DNA of 64,000 nucleotides, from NCBI GenBank assembly GCA_030686995.1, contig CM060697.1, positions 100,392,147-100,456,146 of the forward strand, given 5' to 3'. Every line of letters starts with the position of its first letter. The first letter of the stretch is position 1. Below the pieces are notes generated by a model. It was not told the DNA's origin, did not search any database, and worked only from the letters and a program-made list of their open reading frames with translations. The stretch is from Artemisia argyi (Eukaryota > Streptophyta > Magnoliopsida > Asterales > Asteraceae). The position numbers and the translations under genes were made by a program. This document shows positions 1 to 12,450 of the stretch, in pieces.

Positions 1-2215
1 TCTCTTGAGTTTAAATCCACTCAATACACCTCAACTTTCATTACATCTCTTTCAAGAATACCAAGGGTAGAAAGGTTGCATGAAGTGAAAAGGGGTTGAA
101 GCAAGTCTATCAAAGTCCATTTCCTTACTTGTTACTCCTTTCTTTAATTAGAAAGCCAAAAGTTGTAAGCCTAAACCTAACATGCTTCTTGTTAATTTCT
201 CATGTTCATATCATTTACATATTATTCTTGCTATATTATATCTTGTATGAATGTCCATGGTGTATAAAAATGACTAAAACATGTTGTTGTACTTGATTGT
301 TAAGTTAAGTTACTAAAACAAACAAACTAGTGAATTTCTTGGTATAACCTGATCAAAATGGAAAAATTATGTTATTGTATTATTACATATTACATTAGAG
401 GACTTAACAAGGAAACCATAGCAATTTGAACCACCTAAAAAGAGTAAACGAGTCAAAAGTTATGGCGATTTGAAGTTACCAAGATTTCCGGCAAAACTGC
501 CTAAAAGTTTCTGTGACAGAACCTAAAACACGCAAAAAGAGGCCTTTCTGGTCCGATTCATGAAAAAGTTAAAACACGAAAGTTGTCCGGAATCACGTTT
601 TCCTTCAGGAACAAAGAGGCTCGAGCCTTGAAAACACCTTCTGAGTGAGATGTTTCTCAGTTTCTTAACAGCTATTTACATATTTATAAGACACTAGATT
701 ATGGTTATATTCAAAAAGGAACAAGAGGTCTTATGACCTATAACCAAGACCACCACCATGGCTAGAGCTAAGGTTGAGTCTTATGACCTTGGAACAAGGA
801 CCAAAGGTCATGGCTAGGCCATGACGAAATGACCATACCAACTTACATAGGCGTAAACATGAAACAATGAGTTAGGCGATAACTTGAACAAGCAATTTGG
901 ATCTACTTCACTTGAAAGGAAACCATGAGATTTTACCAAGAGAAAATGGTCATTCAAGACTTATGAAACTACCCCTAATAACAATCTTCATGTACAAATA
1001 AACTTTCCTAAGTTTATACAAATATCGGACATGTAACTTTTCGGATCAAAACCTATATCTATATATTTTATCAACTACTACAATAGTAGGGAGCCTCATG
1101 TGAGGAGTTCATTATGTAAGCCGTCGAGATGAGTTGTGGATTTACGAGTTAAAGTGTCCTGGCTCCTCGAACGCTTACTAACATGACTTCTGAATTATGT
1201 CGGCCCGAACGGTAGTAAACGATATACCAAAACATACATGTTCATAAATCTTTTCATTCAAGGACTTACAATATACATCATACCACATCATGGACTAATG
1301 CAAGATATATATATAGGCACTCCGTTATATTCTTTACACAAATCCTAAGTCGCGACATTCTATTATAGGTTGCTCGTAGAAACCTACACGATCCAATCAT
1401 CACCTTCATTACTTGCTATTCTACTTAAGGTGAGTTCATAGCCCCACTTTACATTATTTCAATGTTTTACAAACCCTTGGGGGGAATACATGCTACTTTT
1501 AAACCGAACACAATGCTTTGAAACTGTATGCTGCCTGATTGTTTTATTATTACTAAGTACCTACCTTGCCAATCCTAGGCCCCTATCATGAACCATTTAA
1601 TCACTAGAATTAGTGAGCGCGAGTATTGTGAATAGGCCTATTGGGATTGACGAATCCCATTTGTTTGAGCAGATTAGTTCAACAAATGCACTATATTTGA
1701 ACATTAAGTATGACGGCAAAGTACTTACCGGGGCAACATAACCGCCGATTGATATTGGTACCCGTTAACGTATTGGTTGCATGAGCTTAGTACATAATAA
1801 TAACTGTTTTGTTTTTCTAACATGAGTATGAGTCTAATTAACTCTTACTACCAACATATTGTGTTCAACCGTTAAACAAACTCTATGAATTTCACTCAAC
1901 CTTTGTGTTGACCTCTTAAGCATGTATTTTAGGTCCATGATAATCAAGAATGGAGCGGAAGGGCACGTACCGAAGGAAGAAGGCTATAAACTATTATGTC
2001 ATTCGATAAAACATCATAGACTTTATATTGATGTGTTTTGAAACAATGGAACCTTTTGGGACCTTACTATGTAAACTCTGATATATTTGAATAATATGAA
2101 TGACAACTCTTTTTATTACGACTCGGTTAGAGATCGTTTTCTATTATTATGACTGTTGTGCCGTCGAGTAACACCCAAGTTGAATTCCGCTGCATCATGA
2201 ATTGGGGGTGTTACA
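1..2215. repeat. LTR-like sequence, 3' end at 2215
   Basis: No convincing gene is visible here. The stretch ends with TTGGGGGTGTTACA, which mirrors the TGTAACACCCCCAA start seen at 41,634, so both look like ends of one LTR family. The end directly abuts the 41-bp array, as if the element had inserted into it. The left end is not identifiable and may lie before the window. The 66-residue reading frame near position 96 has no recognisable motif. Confidence 0.45.
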
Positions 2216-5200
2216 ATGTTAAACAGATAAGTTGATATGATATTGACATACATGAGATATTAAACAGAAGAGACGAGATGATATTGACATACATGGGATG
2301 TTAAACAGATAAGATGACATGAAATTGACATACATGAGATGTTAAACGGATGAGACGAGATGAAATTGACATACGTGAGATGTTAAACAGATGAGTCGAT
2401 ATGATATTGACATACATGGGATGTTAAACGGACAAGACGAGATGATATTGACATACATGAAATGTTAAACGGATGAGACGAGATGATAATGACAAACATG
2501 GGGTGTTAAACGGATGAGATGACATGATATTGACATACATGAGATGTTAAACGGATGAGTTGAGATGATATTGACATACATGAGATGTTTAACGGATGAG
2601 TTCAGATGTTATTGACATACATGAGATGTTAAACGGATGAGACGACATGATATTGACAAACATGAGATGTTAAACAGATGAGTCGATATGATATTGACAT
2701 ACATGAGATATTAAACAGATGAGACGAGATGATATTGACATACATGGGATGTTAAACGGATAAGATGACATGATATTGACATACATGAGACGTTAAACGA
2801 ATGAGTAGATATGATATTGACATACAAGAGATGTTAAACGGATGAGTTGAGATGATATTGACATACATGAGATGTTAAACGGATGAGACGACATGATATT
2901 GACATACATGAGATGTTAAACAACAGTGTCAATATGATGTTAACATACATGGTACGTGAAACGGGTGAGACAAGATGATATCGACATACATGAGATGTTA
3001 AACGGATGAGACGAGATGATAATGACATACATGAGATATTAAGCGGATGAGACGAGATGATATTGACATACATGGGATGTTAAACGAATGAGACGACATG
3101 ATATTGACATACTTGAGATGTTAAACAGATGAATCGATATGATGTTAACATACATGGGATGTGAAATGGGTGAGACAAGATGATATTAACACACACGAGA
3201 TGTTAAACGCATGAGACAAGATGATATTGACAAGCATGAGATATTTAATGGATGCGACGAGATGATATTGACATACATGGGATGTTAAACGGATGAGACG
3301 ACATGACATTGACATACATGAGATGTTAAACAGATAAGTCGATATATATTGACATACATGAGATATTAAACGGATGAGACGAGATGATATTGACATACAT
3401 GGGATGTTAAACGGATAAGATAACATGATATTGACATACATGATATGTTAAACGGATGAGACGAGATGAAATTGACATACATGATATGTTAATCGGATGA
3501 GTAGAGATGATATTGACATTCATGAGATGTTAAACGAATGAGTTGAAATGATATTAACATACATGAGATGTTAAACGGATGAGTTGAGATGTTATTGACA
3601 TATATGAGATGTTAAACGGATGAGACGACATGATATTGACAAACATGAGATGTTAAACAGATGAGTCGATATGATATTGACATACATGATATATTAAACG
3701 GATGAGACGAGATGATATTGACATACATGGGATGTTAAACGGATAAGATGACATGATATTGACATACATGAGATGTTAAACGGATGAGTAGATATGATAC
3801 TGACATACAAGAGATGTTAAACGGATGAGTTTAGATGATATTGACATACATGAGATGTTAAACGGATGAGACGACATGATATTGACATACATGAGATGTT
3901 AAACAGATGAGTCAATATGATGTTAACATACATGGTACGTGAAATGGGTGAGACAAGATGATATTGACATACATGAGATGTTAAACGGATGACACGAGAT
4001 GATAATGACATACATGAGATATTAAGCGGATGAGACGAAATGATATTGACATGCATGGGATGTTAAACGGATGAGACGACATGATATTGACATACTTGAG
4101 ATGTTAAACAGATGAGTCGATATGATGTTAACATACATGGGATGTGAAATGGGTGAGACAAGATGATATTAACACACAAGAGATGTTAAACGCATGAGAC
4201 AAGATGATATTGACAAGCATGAGATATTTAATGGATGAGACGAGATGATATTGACATACATGGGATGTTAAACGGATGAGACGACATGACATTGATATAC
4301 ATGAGATGTTAAACAGATAAGTCGATATATATTGACATACATGAGATATTAAACAGATGAGACGAGATGATATTGACATACATGGGATGTTAAACGGATA
4401 AGATAACATGATATTGACATACATGATATGTTAAACGGATGAGACGAGATGAAATTGACATACATGATATGTTAATCGGATGAGTAGAGATGATATTGAC
4501 ATTCATGAGATGTTAAACGAATGAGTTGAAATGATATTGACATACATGAGATGTTAAACGGATGAGTTGAGATGTTATTGACATACATGAGATGTTAAAC
4601 GGATGAGACGACATGATATTGACAAACATGAGATGTTAAACAGATGAGTCGATATGATATTGAAATACATGAGATATTAAACGGATGAGACGGGATGATA
4701 TTGACATACATGGGATGTTGAACGGATAAGATGACATGATATTGACATACATGAAATGTTAAACGGATGAGTAGATATGATATTGACATACAAGAGATGT
4801 TAAACGGATGAGTTGAGATGATATTGACATACATGAGATGTTAAACGGATGAGACGACATGATATTGACATACATGAGATGTTAAACAGATGAGTCAATA
4901 TGATGTTAACATACATGGGATGTGAAATGGGTGAGACAAGATGATATTGACATACATGAGATGTTAAACGGATGAGACGAGATTATATTGACATACATGA
5001 GATATTAAGCGGATGAGACGAGATGATATTAGACGACATGATATTGACATACATGAGATGTTAAACAGATAAGTCGATATGATATTGAAATACGTGAGAT
5101 ATTAAACAGAAGAGACGAGATGATATTGACATACATGGGATGTTAAACAGATAAGATGACATGAAATTGACATACATGAGATGTTAAACGGATGAAATGA

Positions 5201-7325
5201 GATGAAATTGATATACGTGAGATGTTAAACAGATTAGTCGATATGATATTGACATACATGGGATGTTAAACAGATGAGACAAGATGATATTGACATACAT
5301 GAAATGTTAAACGGATGAGACGAGATGATAATGACAAACATGGGGTGTTAAACGGATGAGATGACATGATATTGACATACATGAGATGTTAAACGGATGA
5401 GTTGAGATGATATTGACATACATGAGATATTTAACGGATGAGTTGAGATGTTATTGATATACATGAGGTGTTAAACGGATGAGACGACATGATATTGACA
5501 AACATGAGATGTTAAATAGATGAGTCGATATGATATTGACATACATGAGATATTAAATGGATGAGACGAGATGATATTGACATACATGGGATGTTAAACG
5601 GATAAGATGACATGATATTGACATACATGAGATGTTAAACGGATGAGTAGATATGATATTGACATACAAGAGATGTTAAACGGATGAGTTGAGATGATAT
5701 TGACATACATGAGATGTTAAACGGATGAGACGACATGATATTGACATACATGAGATGTTAAACAGATGAGTCAATATGATGTTAACATACATGGGATGTG
5801 AAATGGGTGGGACAAGATGATATTGACATACATGATATGTTAAACGGATGAGACGAGATGATATTGACATACATGAGATGTTAAACAGATAAGTCGATAT
5901 GATATTGACATACATGAGATATTAAACATATTAGACGAGATGATATTGATATACATGGGATGTTAAACGGATAAGATGACATGATATTGACATACATGAG
6001 ATGTTAAACGAATGAGACGAGATGAAATTAACATACATGAGATGTTAATCGGATGAGTAGAGATGATATTGACATACATGAAATGTTAAACGGATGAGTT
6101 GAGATGATATTGACATACATGAGATGTTTAACGGATGAGTAGATATGATATTGGCATACATGAGATGTTAAATGGATGAGACGAGATGATATTGACATAC
6201 ATGAGATATTAAACGGATGAGACGAGATGATAATGACAAACATGGGATGTTAAACGGATGAGACGACATGATATTGACATACATGAGATGTTAAACGGAT
6301 GAGACGAGATGAAATTGACATACATGAGATGTTAAACGGATGAGTAGAGATGATATTGACATACATGAGATGCTAAACAGATGAGTCAATATGATGTTAA
6401 CATACACGGGATGTGAAATGGGTGGGACAAGATGATATTGACATACATGAGATGTTAAACGGATGAGACGAGATGATATTGACATACATGAGATGTTAAA
6501 CAGATAAGTCGATATGATATTGACATACATGAGATATTAAACATATTAGACGTGATGATATTGATATACATGGGATGTTAAACGGATAAGATGACATGAT
6601 ATTGACATACATGAGATGTTAAACGAATGAGACGAGATGAAATTAACATACATGAGATGTTAATCGGATGAGTAGAGATGATATTGACATACATGAAATG
6701 TTAAACGGATGAGTTGAGATGATATTGACATACATGAGATGTTTAACGGATGAGTAGATATGATATTCGCATACATGAGATGTTAAATGGATGAGACGAG
6801 ATGATATTGACATACATGAGATATTAAACGGATGAGACGAGATGATAATGACAAACATGGGATGTTTAACGGATGAGATGACATGATATTGATATACATG
6901 AGATGTTAAACGGATGAGTAGAGATGATATTGACATACATGAGATGTTAAACGGATGAGTTGAGATGATATACATGAGATGTTAAATTGATCAGTAGAGA
7001 TGATATTGACATGCAAGAGATGTTAAACGGATGAATCGAGATGATATTGACATACATGAGATGTTAAACGGATGAGTAGATATGATATTGATATATAAGA
7101 GATGTTAAACGGATGAGTTGAGATGATATTGACATACATGAGATGTTAAGCGGATGAGACGACATGATATTGACATACATGAGATGTTAAACAGATGAGT
7201 CGATATGATGTTAACATACATGGGATGTGAAATGGGTGAGACAAGATGATATTGACATACATGAGATGTTAAACGGATGAGACGAGATGATATTGACAAA
7301 CATGAGATATTAAACAGATGAGACG
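2216..7325. repeat. Tandem array of a 41-bp minisatellite (about 125 units)
   Basis: Successive units start 41 bp apart (for example 2541 and 2582). The unit contains GATGTTAAAC, GGATGAGACGAGATGATA and TTGACATACAT. Units differ by point changes at recurring sites (GACGAG, GTCGAT, GTTGAG, GTAGAG). Longer periods exist: one block recurs 983 bp away (24 units; 2834 against 3817, 3145 against 4128) and another 615 bp away (15 units; 5676 against 6291, 6028 against 6643). Open frames on the minus strand arise because 41-bp units cycle through frames without stops. They are not genes. Confidence 0.95.
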
Positions 7326-7942
7326 AGTATTATAGAACCGCCACTAACACCCACCGCCACCACCACCACCACCACCGCTTATCCTACAAGTATTATAGAA
7401 TGTTCTTTAGGAGCCTATAAATCCAAAGGCTTCCTAAGCCATTATTATAATTCTCACACAATCCCTAAAATCCTCTCCCCTCCTCCCTCTCTAGTCGATC
7501 GGTTCCAAGGAAGGGTTTTACCTTTTGGGCCGATTCCTAAAGTCGACTATACTGATCAACTTCCAGCCGATCAGTGTTACCCGGTTTATATGATTTTAAA
7601 AAAAAAAAAAATAAAGCTTGGCTCGTAATAGATCTATTTTAAGCTCGTTAATAAGCTTGTTATTGAGCTCGTTAATATGCCACCTATAATATAAATGCAT
7701 AACGTTTTATATATGTTTAATGCTTAAAATATCATAGCGTTGTTTAGGCTCACGAGCCCAATCGAGCTTTGTATGTAAAGCTCGGGTTCGAGCTCGATTA
7801 ATAATAAGTCGCAACTTAGACTCGAACTCTAGCTCGTTTAGGCTCGACTCGTTCAACTTTTTTACTGATCCAATATTTAATTTTTCACAAGCGACTCAAA
7901 TCATTTCCATCCTAGTTTTAATATTAGTTGGTTTTGTAAAAA
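7326..7942. other. Intergenic DNA with AGCTCG-rich MITE-like sequence
   Basis: The stretch begins with a CCACCG/CCACCA-rich run (7345-7378) and a CT-rich piece, then a 14-A run near 7597. From about 7615 to 7860 the words AGCTCGTTAATA and GCTCGAGCT recur in both orientations, as in small non-autonomous DNA elements. No open reading frame of note is present and the element ends were not resolved. Confidence 0.35.
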
Positions 7943-9299
7943 ATATACTGAGTAGTAATACAACAACAACAACAACATACCCAATCCCGCGAAGGCGAGG
8001 TATGGGGGAGGTAGAAATGTAGACAGGTCCTACCCCTACCCCAGGTAAAACCTGGGAGTAGAGAGACTGCTTCCAGGGAGACCTCCGGCACGTGCACCAG
8101 TGCGAGTGATAGAGAAACTAAAAAGAAGCAAGCAGCAAAAGAGCAACCAGTAAAAGCAAATAGAAGCAAGCAACCAACCAGCAAGGGGCCTAGTACAAAA
8201 GACAAACAAATAAAAACATGCAAACAAACAGAGCACCAAAACAACAAAACAAACAACAAACACGGGGCAAGACAAATCAAATCATGCAAATAAAGCAAGT
8301 AGGGCAAAAGATAGGAAGCAAAAGAAAAGCCAAAAACAAACACAACAAAGCAAGGACGCAAAAGCAAGCGGGCAAAAGGCAAGAAGAGCAACACAAAAAC
8401 AAAGCAAGACAACGCAAGGGGGCTAAAGCTAAGGCAAAGCCAAGGGAAAAGAGGCACCACTAGCCTACAACAAACCTAAAAGGGAAGAGCAAAGGGGCCA
8501 CTAACCTAAAGTACAAAGGGCAAACTAAACCTAAAAGGCAAAGGGGCAGGACAACAAAGGGAAGAGAAAAGACCCAGACGCAAAGGCAAGCACCTACTAC
8601 CCTCCCGACACTACCCGCAAGTCCTAATCCTAGCTCTCCACGCATTCCTATCTGAGATCATGTCCTCGGACAAGAGAAGCTCCTTCATGTCTAGCCTAAG
8701 TCGATCCTCCCACCTGAGCTTAGGTCTTCCCCTCCTCCTCAAACCGTCGGCCATCAGCGCTTCGACTCTCCTAACCGGTGCTGTTTGTGGCCTCCTCCTG
8801 ACATGACCGAACCACCTCAACCTTCCTTCTCGCATCTTCGAGATTATAGTTTCAACTTCAAGTTTCGCTCTTATAACACCGTTCGGGATCATGTCAAGCA
8901 TCGTCTTACCACAAATCCACCTTAGCATCCTCAGTTCTGCCACTTCCACTCTGTTAGCTTGAGCTTTTGTGATAGGCCAACATTCTGACCCGTACAAGAT
9001 AGCTGGTCTGATTGCCACCTTATAAAATTTTCCCTTAAGCTTAAAGGGGACTTTCTTATCACAGAGTATTCCTGACAACGCCCTCCATTTCGCCCAACCA
9101 GCTCTAATACGGTGGGTAACGTCATCGTCTATCCTTCCTGATTTGTGTATCACCGAACCCAAATACCTAAAAGACTCCTTAGGTTGAAGAATCTGGTCTC
9201 CGATACGAACTTCCTCCTCGTTTCGGCCGATCTCGTAGCTACCGAAATCACATCTCATGTATTCCGTCTTCTCTCTGCTCACCCGAAGCCCATTGTCTT

Positions 9300-10693
9300 T
9301 GATGAGGCGAAAAATGATCCGTTTTTAGGGGGTCATTTAAGCCCGAATCCGACTTTATTTGATCAAATATTGCCCTAAATCGTTCCTTTTGTGATTTTAG
9401 GTGTTTGGAGAGTGAATTCTGGAAAAGAAGCTATTTTGGACGTTTTTGGAGCATAAAAGTGAAGAAAACGGCTAAGTACCTAATTTGCATGCTGAAAATA
9501 CAAGGTGACGGCGTCAAGACCAAAATCTTGACGGCGTCAGACATGAAGAATTAAATATCGAAGGTGGTGACGGCGTCAGACGGACTGTTGACGGCGTCAA
9601 AGTGGCAAAATTAATATACCGTGGGTGGTGACGGCGTCACGTAGGCCGTCATAAGTGGATCAAGGCCGTCCGAGGAAGTTTATGGCGGCGAGGTGACGGC
9701 GTCAGATTTAACTCTTGACGCCGTCAGACTGTTTTTCCTATATATAGTTTTCTAGTTTTTTCATTAAAAAGAGAGAAGTTTTGGTGAAACCCTAAAGACG
9801 ATTTTGGTGCCTCTTTTACAGGTTTTTCAAGGGTTCCAAACCCTTGAGACCTTGCATTGTAATTGAGATAAGTGTACTTTCAATTCAATCAATATGTCTA
9901 TGTGTTGGTTGTTTATCTCTTGTTCTTGTCTCAATTCCATTATGCTAGGCTAGATCTCTCTTGTGTTTGCTTAGATCTAATGAAACCTAGATGTTGATTA
10001 TGTGTTGATTACTTGTCTATTCTTGTTTTGAATGAATGATTTATATGTTAAGCTTAAGAAAACTGGCAGATCTTCAAATGGTAACATGCTTGAACGTCTT
10101 AAGAAACATGAACCGAGGCGTACTAGGTCTTTATTGGTTGTATTTAATGCATGAGCCACTGTTTACAATCCCTATAGTTGTGCTGGGTCATGGTGTAGGA
10201 GGAGATAAGAGCTCATAGAGTTGGGGAGTTATGTATGCCACCCCACGAATGGTATTAAGGAATACAATCCGTCATTCATACAAGTGTAACAAGTAATTAA
10301 CATGTAAAAGATATCTAGGGAGTAGTGAAGTCTAAGTAAACACAATTTCTCCAATTACTGCTCACAACCTTAGTTTAATTTAGTTTAATTTCATTTTAAT
10401 TATTTTAATAGCTTTGGGTTAGTTGAATAGCAACTAATTCCGCCCACTCCTTCAAAACCCGAGATTTTACTTGCTTTCATAAAAATATAAAAATACAAAA
10501 ATAATCATCTCTCACCTCTAGAACTATTAATTAGGTTTTCTAATCCTAGCGACACTATTCCTAAGCTGAACGATCAATCCCCCGGTACTTGTCACTATAC
10601 TATACTACAACGATCAGGTACACTGCCTGGTGGGGGTTGTAAGCTTCTCGAGATCCCTCGAGAGGTAAAGCAAGGTGCGATTCCCACGCATCA
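9300..10693 (+). mobile_element. Solo LTR of a gypsy (Athila/Tat-like) family, 1394 bp
   Basis: It starts TGATGAGGCG and ends CACGCATCA, and is flanked by the 5-bp duplication GTCTT (9295-9299 and 10694-10698). It is homologous along its length to the 5' LTR at 31138-32522. No internal retroelement sequence remains, so it most likely formed by recombination between two LTRs. Tandem TGACGGCGTCA words precede the TATA-like sequence. The 60-residue plus-strand frame at 10036 is an LTR shadow. Confidence 0.95.
9506..9747 (+). promoter_or_regulatory. LTR promoter: seven TGACG-N-CGTCA sites upstream of a TATA box
   Basis: TGACGGCGTCA occurs at 9506, 9529, 9568, 9589, 9629 and 9694, and its complement TGACGCCGTCA at 9716. 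Three pairs are 21-23 bp apart, about two helical turns. CTATATATAG follows at 9738-9747. TGACG is the core bound by plant TGA-class bZIP factors (as-1 type sites). Binding here is an inference. Confidence 0.6.
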
Positions 10694-11122
10694 GTCTTCC
10701 AGAGCCTCGCGCCAGTGTTCCAGTCTGTAGTTTAACCCTTCGGCCGATTCTGCAACCAACACAATATCGTCTGCGAATATCATACTCCACGGGATGCCCT
10801 CTTGTATCCCTCGGGATATCTCATCGAGAATCAAGGCGAAAAGGTAAGGGCTAATGGCTGATCCTTGGTGAAGTCCAACTTTCACCGGGAAAAACTCAGT
10901 GCACCCCACCGTGCACCGTACACGGGTCTTCGCCCCTTCGTACATATCCCTAATGACTTTTAAGTATCTCCTTGGGGTCCCTTTTTCTATTAGAGTCCAC
11001 CATATCAACTCTCGTGGGACACTATCGTATGCCTTTTCTAGGTCAATGAAAGCCATATGCAAATCTCTCTGAAAAAAAGATCCTTTTCTAGGTCAATGAA
11101 AGCCATATACTGAGTAGTAATA

Positions 11123-11650
11123 AGATCCTGAAAAAAAAATTCCCTCTCACATTTTCACTTGTCCCGCCTTAAGTTTCCCCAAAAATCAAACAGTCCCTCC
11201 ATCCAACTATTATTATCAACTTCAGATCTCACTTCTTACCTCCTCAAACTTATCTCTTCAATCTCATCTTACATTATCTCTTTTGGTCTTCAAATCAAAC
11301 CAAATTCGTCTGACCGTCTCCGTAATCGATCCTTGCTAGTCACCACCCAAAGTCGTCAGCCACATCCTCACCACTCACTGACCATAGACCGTGGCAATTC
11401 ATAATCCGATTTTATGTCATATATCAAAAAATGAGGTACTTTAATATGCTATATATTCAATTTACTCATCAATTTGAGGTGTTTGTTGATCAATTTCGTG
11501 TAGTCACAAATACACGTAACGTTCATTTTTGAGTTTAATAAAAAGTTAGAACCTTGTTTTAAAAAAGTAACAAAACCCATTTATAACTCTTAACAAACAT
11601 TTAAGCTAGCTGTAGTCACAAACAAACCGTGAAGTAACCAAATTGTTGAA
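11123..11650. other. Intergenic, nothing recognised
   Basis: AT-rich sequence upstream of the broken stress-protein gene. An 81-residue frame at 11159 shows no motif. It may hold the old promoter of the next gene, but no clear TATA box was picked out. Confidence 0.3.
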
Positions 11651-12057
11651 ATGGAAGCAGAAACAGCACCACCAGCAGCAGAACAACAAAAACCAGTGAT
11701 GATCGTGGGGTTAGACGACTGTGATCACAGCTTCTACGCACTTGAATGGACGTTAGACCACTTTCTAAAACATCTGCACCAAATTCGCCTTTTAAACTCG
11801 TGGTTATTCATTCTAAACCTACACCCACTTCTGCTATTGGTTTTGCGGGTCCTGGTATATATTTATATATCTTAAGTGATGGATCGTGTTTTTTATGAGT
11901 TTTTTATATTCGTTTGTCTTAATGATTTTGATGATTTTTTTGGTTGTTGTTTGTGAGATTAGGTGCGGCTGATGTTTATCCGTTTGTTGATACGGATTTG
12001 AAGAAAATTGCTGCCAGGATTGTCGAACGAGCCAAATAGCTTTGTCATTCTAAATCG
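11651..12057 (+). pseudogene. Universal stress protein (USP) gene fragment, disrupted
   Basis: Exon 1 runs 11651-11854 and exon 2 11963 to about 12057, with a GT-AG intron. The N terminus (VMIVGLDDCDHSFYALEW) and, in another frame, FKLVVIHSKPTPTSAIGFAG and then AADVYPFVDTDLKKIAAR match the plant USP domain, which binds ATP in many family members. Two lesions are visible: a frame change at about 11,770 and an in-frame TAG at 12037-12039 where the family has Glu. The rest of the domain, including the G-x2-G-x9-G(S/T) ATP loop, is not found downstream. A sequencing error could explain one lesion but not the missing exons. Confidence 0.85.
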
Positions 12058-12125
12058 GTTCATTTATGTTTGTTTATTTATTTATTGTGGCAAATTAAAT
12101 GAAATGAATATAAAAGGATATGTTT

Positions 12126-12296
12126 GGGGGTGTTTGTTTCAGCTTATATAGCCGGCTTATGGCTTATGCTTCATAAGCACATTTTTTTTACTTATTTTGA
12201 AACTTTTCGGCTTATACAAGCTTGTTATAACATACGAAACATGAAACATAAACCCAAAATCAAATAAGCCATAAGCCGGCTTAAGAAGCCTAAGAA
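12126..12296. mobile_element. MITE-like inverted-repeat sequence
   Basis: GGGGTGTTTG starts the element. AGCCGGCTTATGGCTTAT near 12,150 is matched in reverse by ATAAGCCATAAGCCGGCT near 12,265, giving a foldback of about 170 bp without coding capacity. Superfamily is uncertain. Confidence 0.55.
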
Positions 12297-12333
12297 ATAA
12301 AACAAGACTGCTCATAAACATCTTCATGTATAG

Positions 12334-12450
12334 GCTGCAAAGGCATCAGCAGCACCAGATTACAATGGTGTTAGTGACAACAAAGTTGCAATGTCGTCAG
12401 CAACATCAAGGCTGCAGTCGAGCAGCAATAGCACCATTTTCTCAGCTTAG
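12334..12450 (+). pseudogene. Terminal-exon-like reading frame, not recognised
   Basis: After a TAG acceptor at 12331-12333, 39 codons run to a TAG stop at 12448-12450. They are Ala/Ser/Asn-rich (AAKASAAPDYNGVSDN, then SATSRLQSSSNSTIF). The composition and clean acceptor resemble a C-terminal exon of a real plant protein. The family was not recognised and no partner exon was identified, so it may be a captured fragment or chance. Confidence 0.3.

Larger units (their letters stand above)
8611..11062 (-). pseudogene. LINE reverse transcriptase, C-terminal part, split by a solo LTR
   Basis: Two minus-strand pieces (11062-10691 and 9294-8611) make one frame once the LTR and one copy of the GTCTT duplication are ignored. 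The first piece has reverse transcriptase blocks: [14 protein letters not shown], then [14 protein letters not shown], then the catalytic FADD box ([13 protein letters not shown]), a variant of YADD. The second has the downstream region typical of RTE-like plant LINEs (VSREKTEYM, FRYLGSVI, LRWFGHV, RRGRPKLRW). The endonuclease domain and the start are missing through 5' truncation. The frame was still open when the LTR arrived, so the LTR insertion is fairly recent relative to the LINE. Confidence 0.88.
7943..11122 (-). mobile_element. LINE (RTE-like), 5'-truncated, with 18-bp target site duplication
   Basis: The 18-bp word ATATACTGAGTAGTAATA occurs at 7943-7960 and 11105-11122 and brackets the whole element. 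On the minus strand the element ends in (TTG)n (plus strand CAACAACAAC from 7961), the 3' tail expected of plant RTE-type LINEs. The 5' end carries a repeated word: GGTCAATGAAAGCCATAT occurs near 11,041 and again near 11,091, suggesting template jumping at integration. A solo LTR (9300-10693) sits inside. Only the C-terminal half of the reverse transcriptase remains, so the copy is dead. Confidence 0.85.

Noticed and set aside
2834..7299. Many minus-strand reading frames of 60-110 residues with MYVNIIS..FNISCMSISS
   Set aside because: They are the 41-bp tandem repeat read in frames without stops. Their periodic sequence follows the DNA unit.
7924..8645. Frames of 60-178 residues on both strands
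   Set aside because: They lie in the 3' non-coding part of the LINE, are of biased composition and have no family signal.
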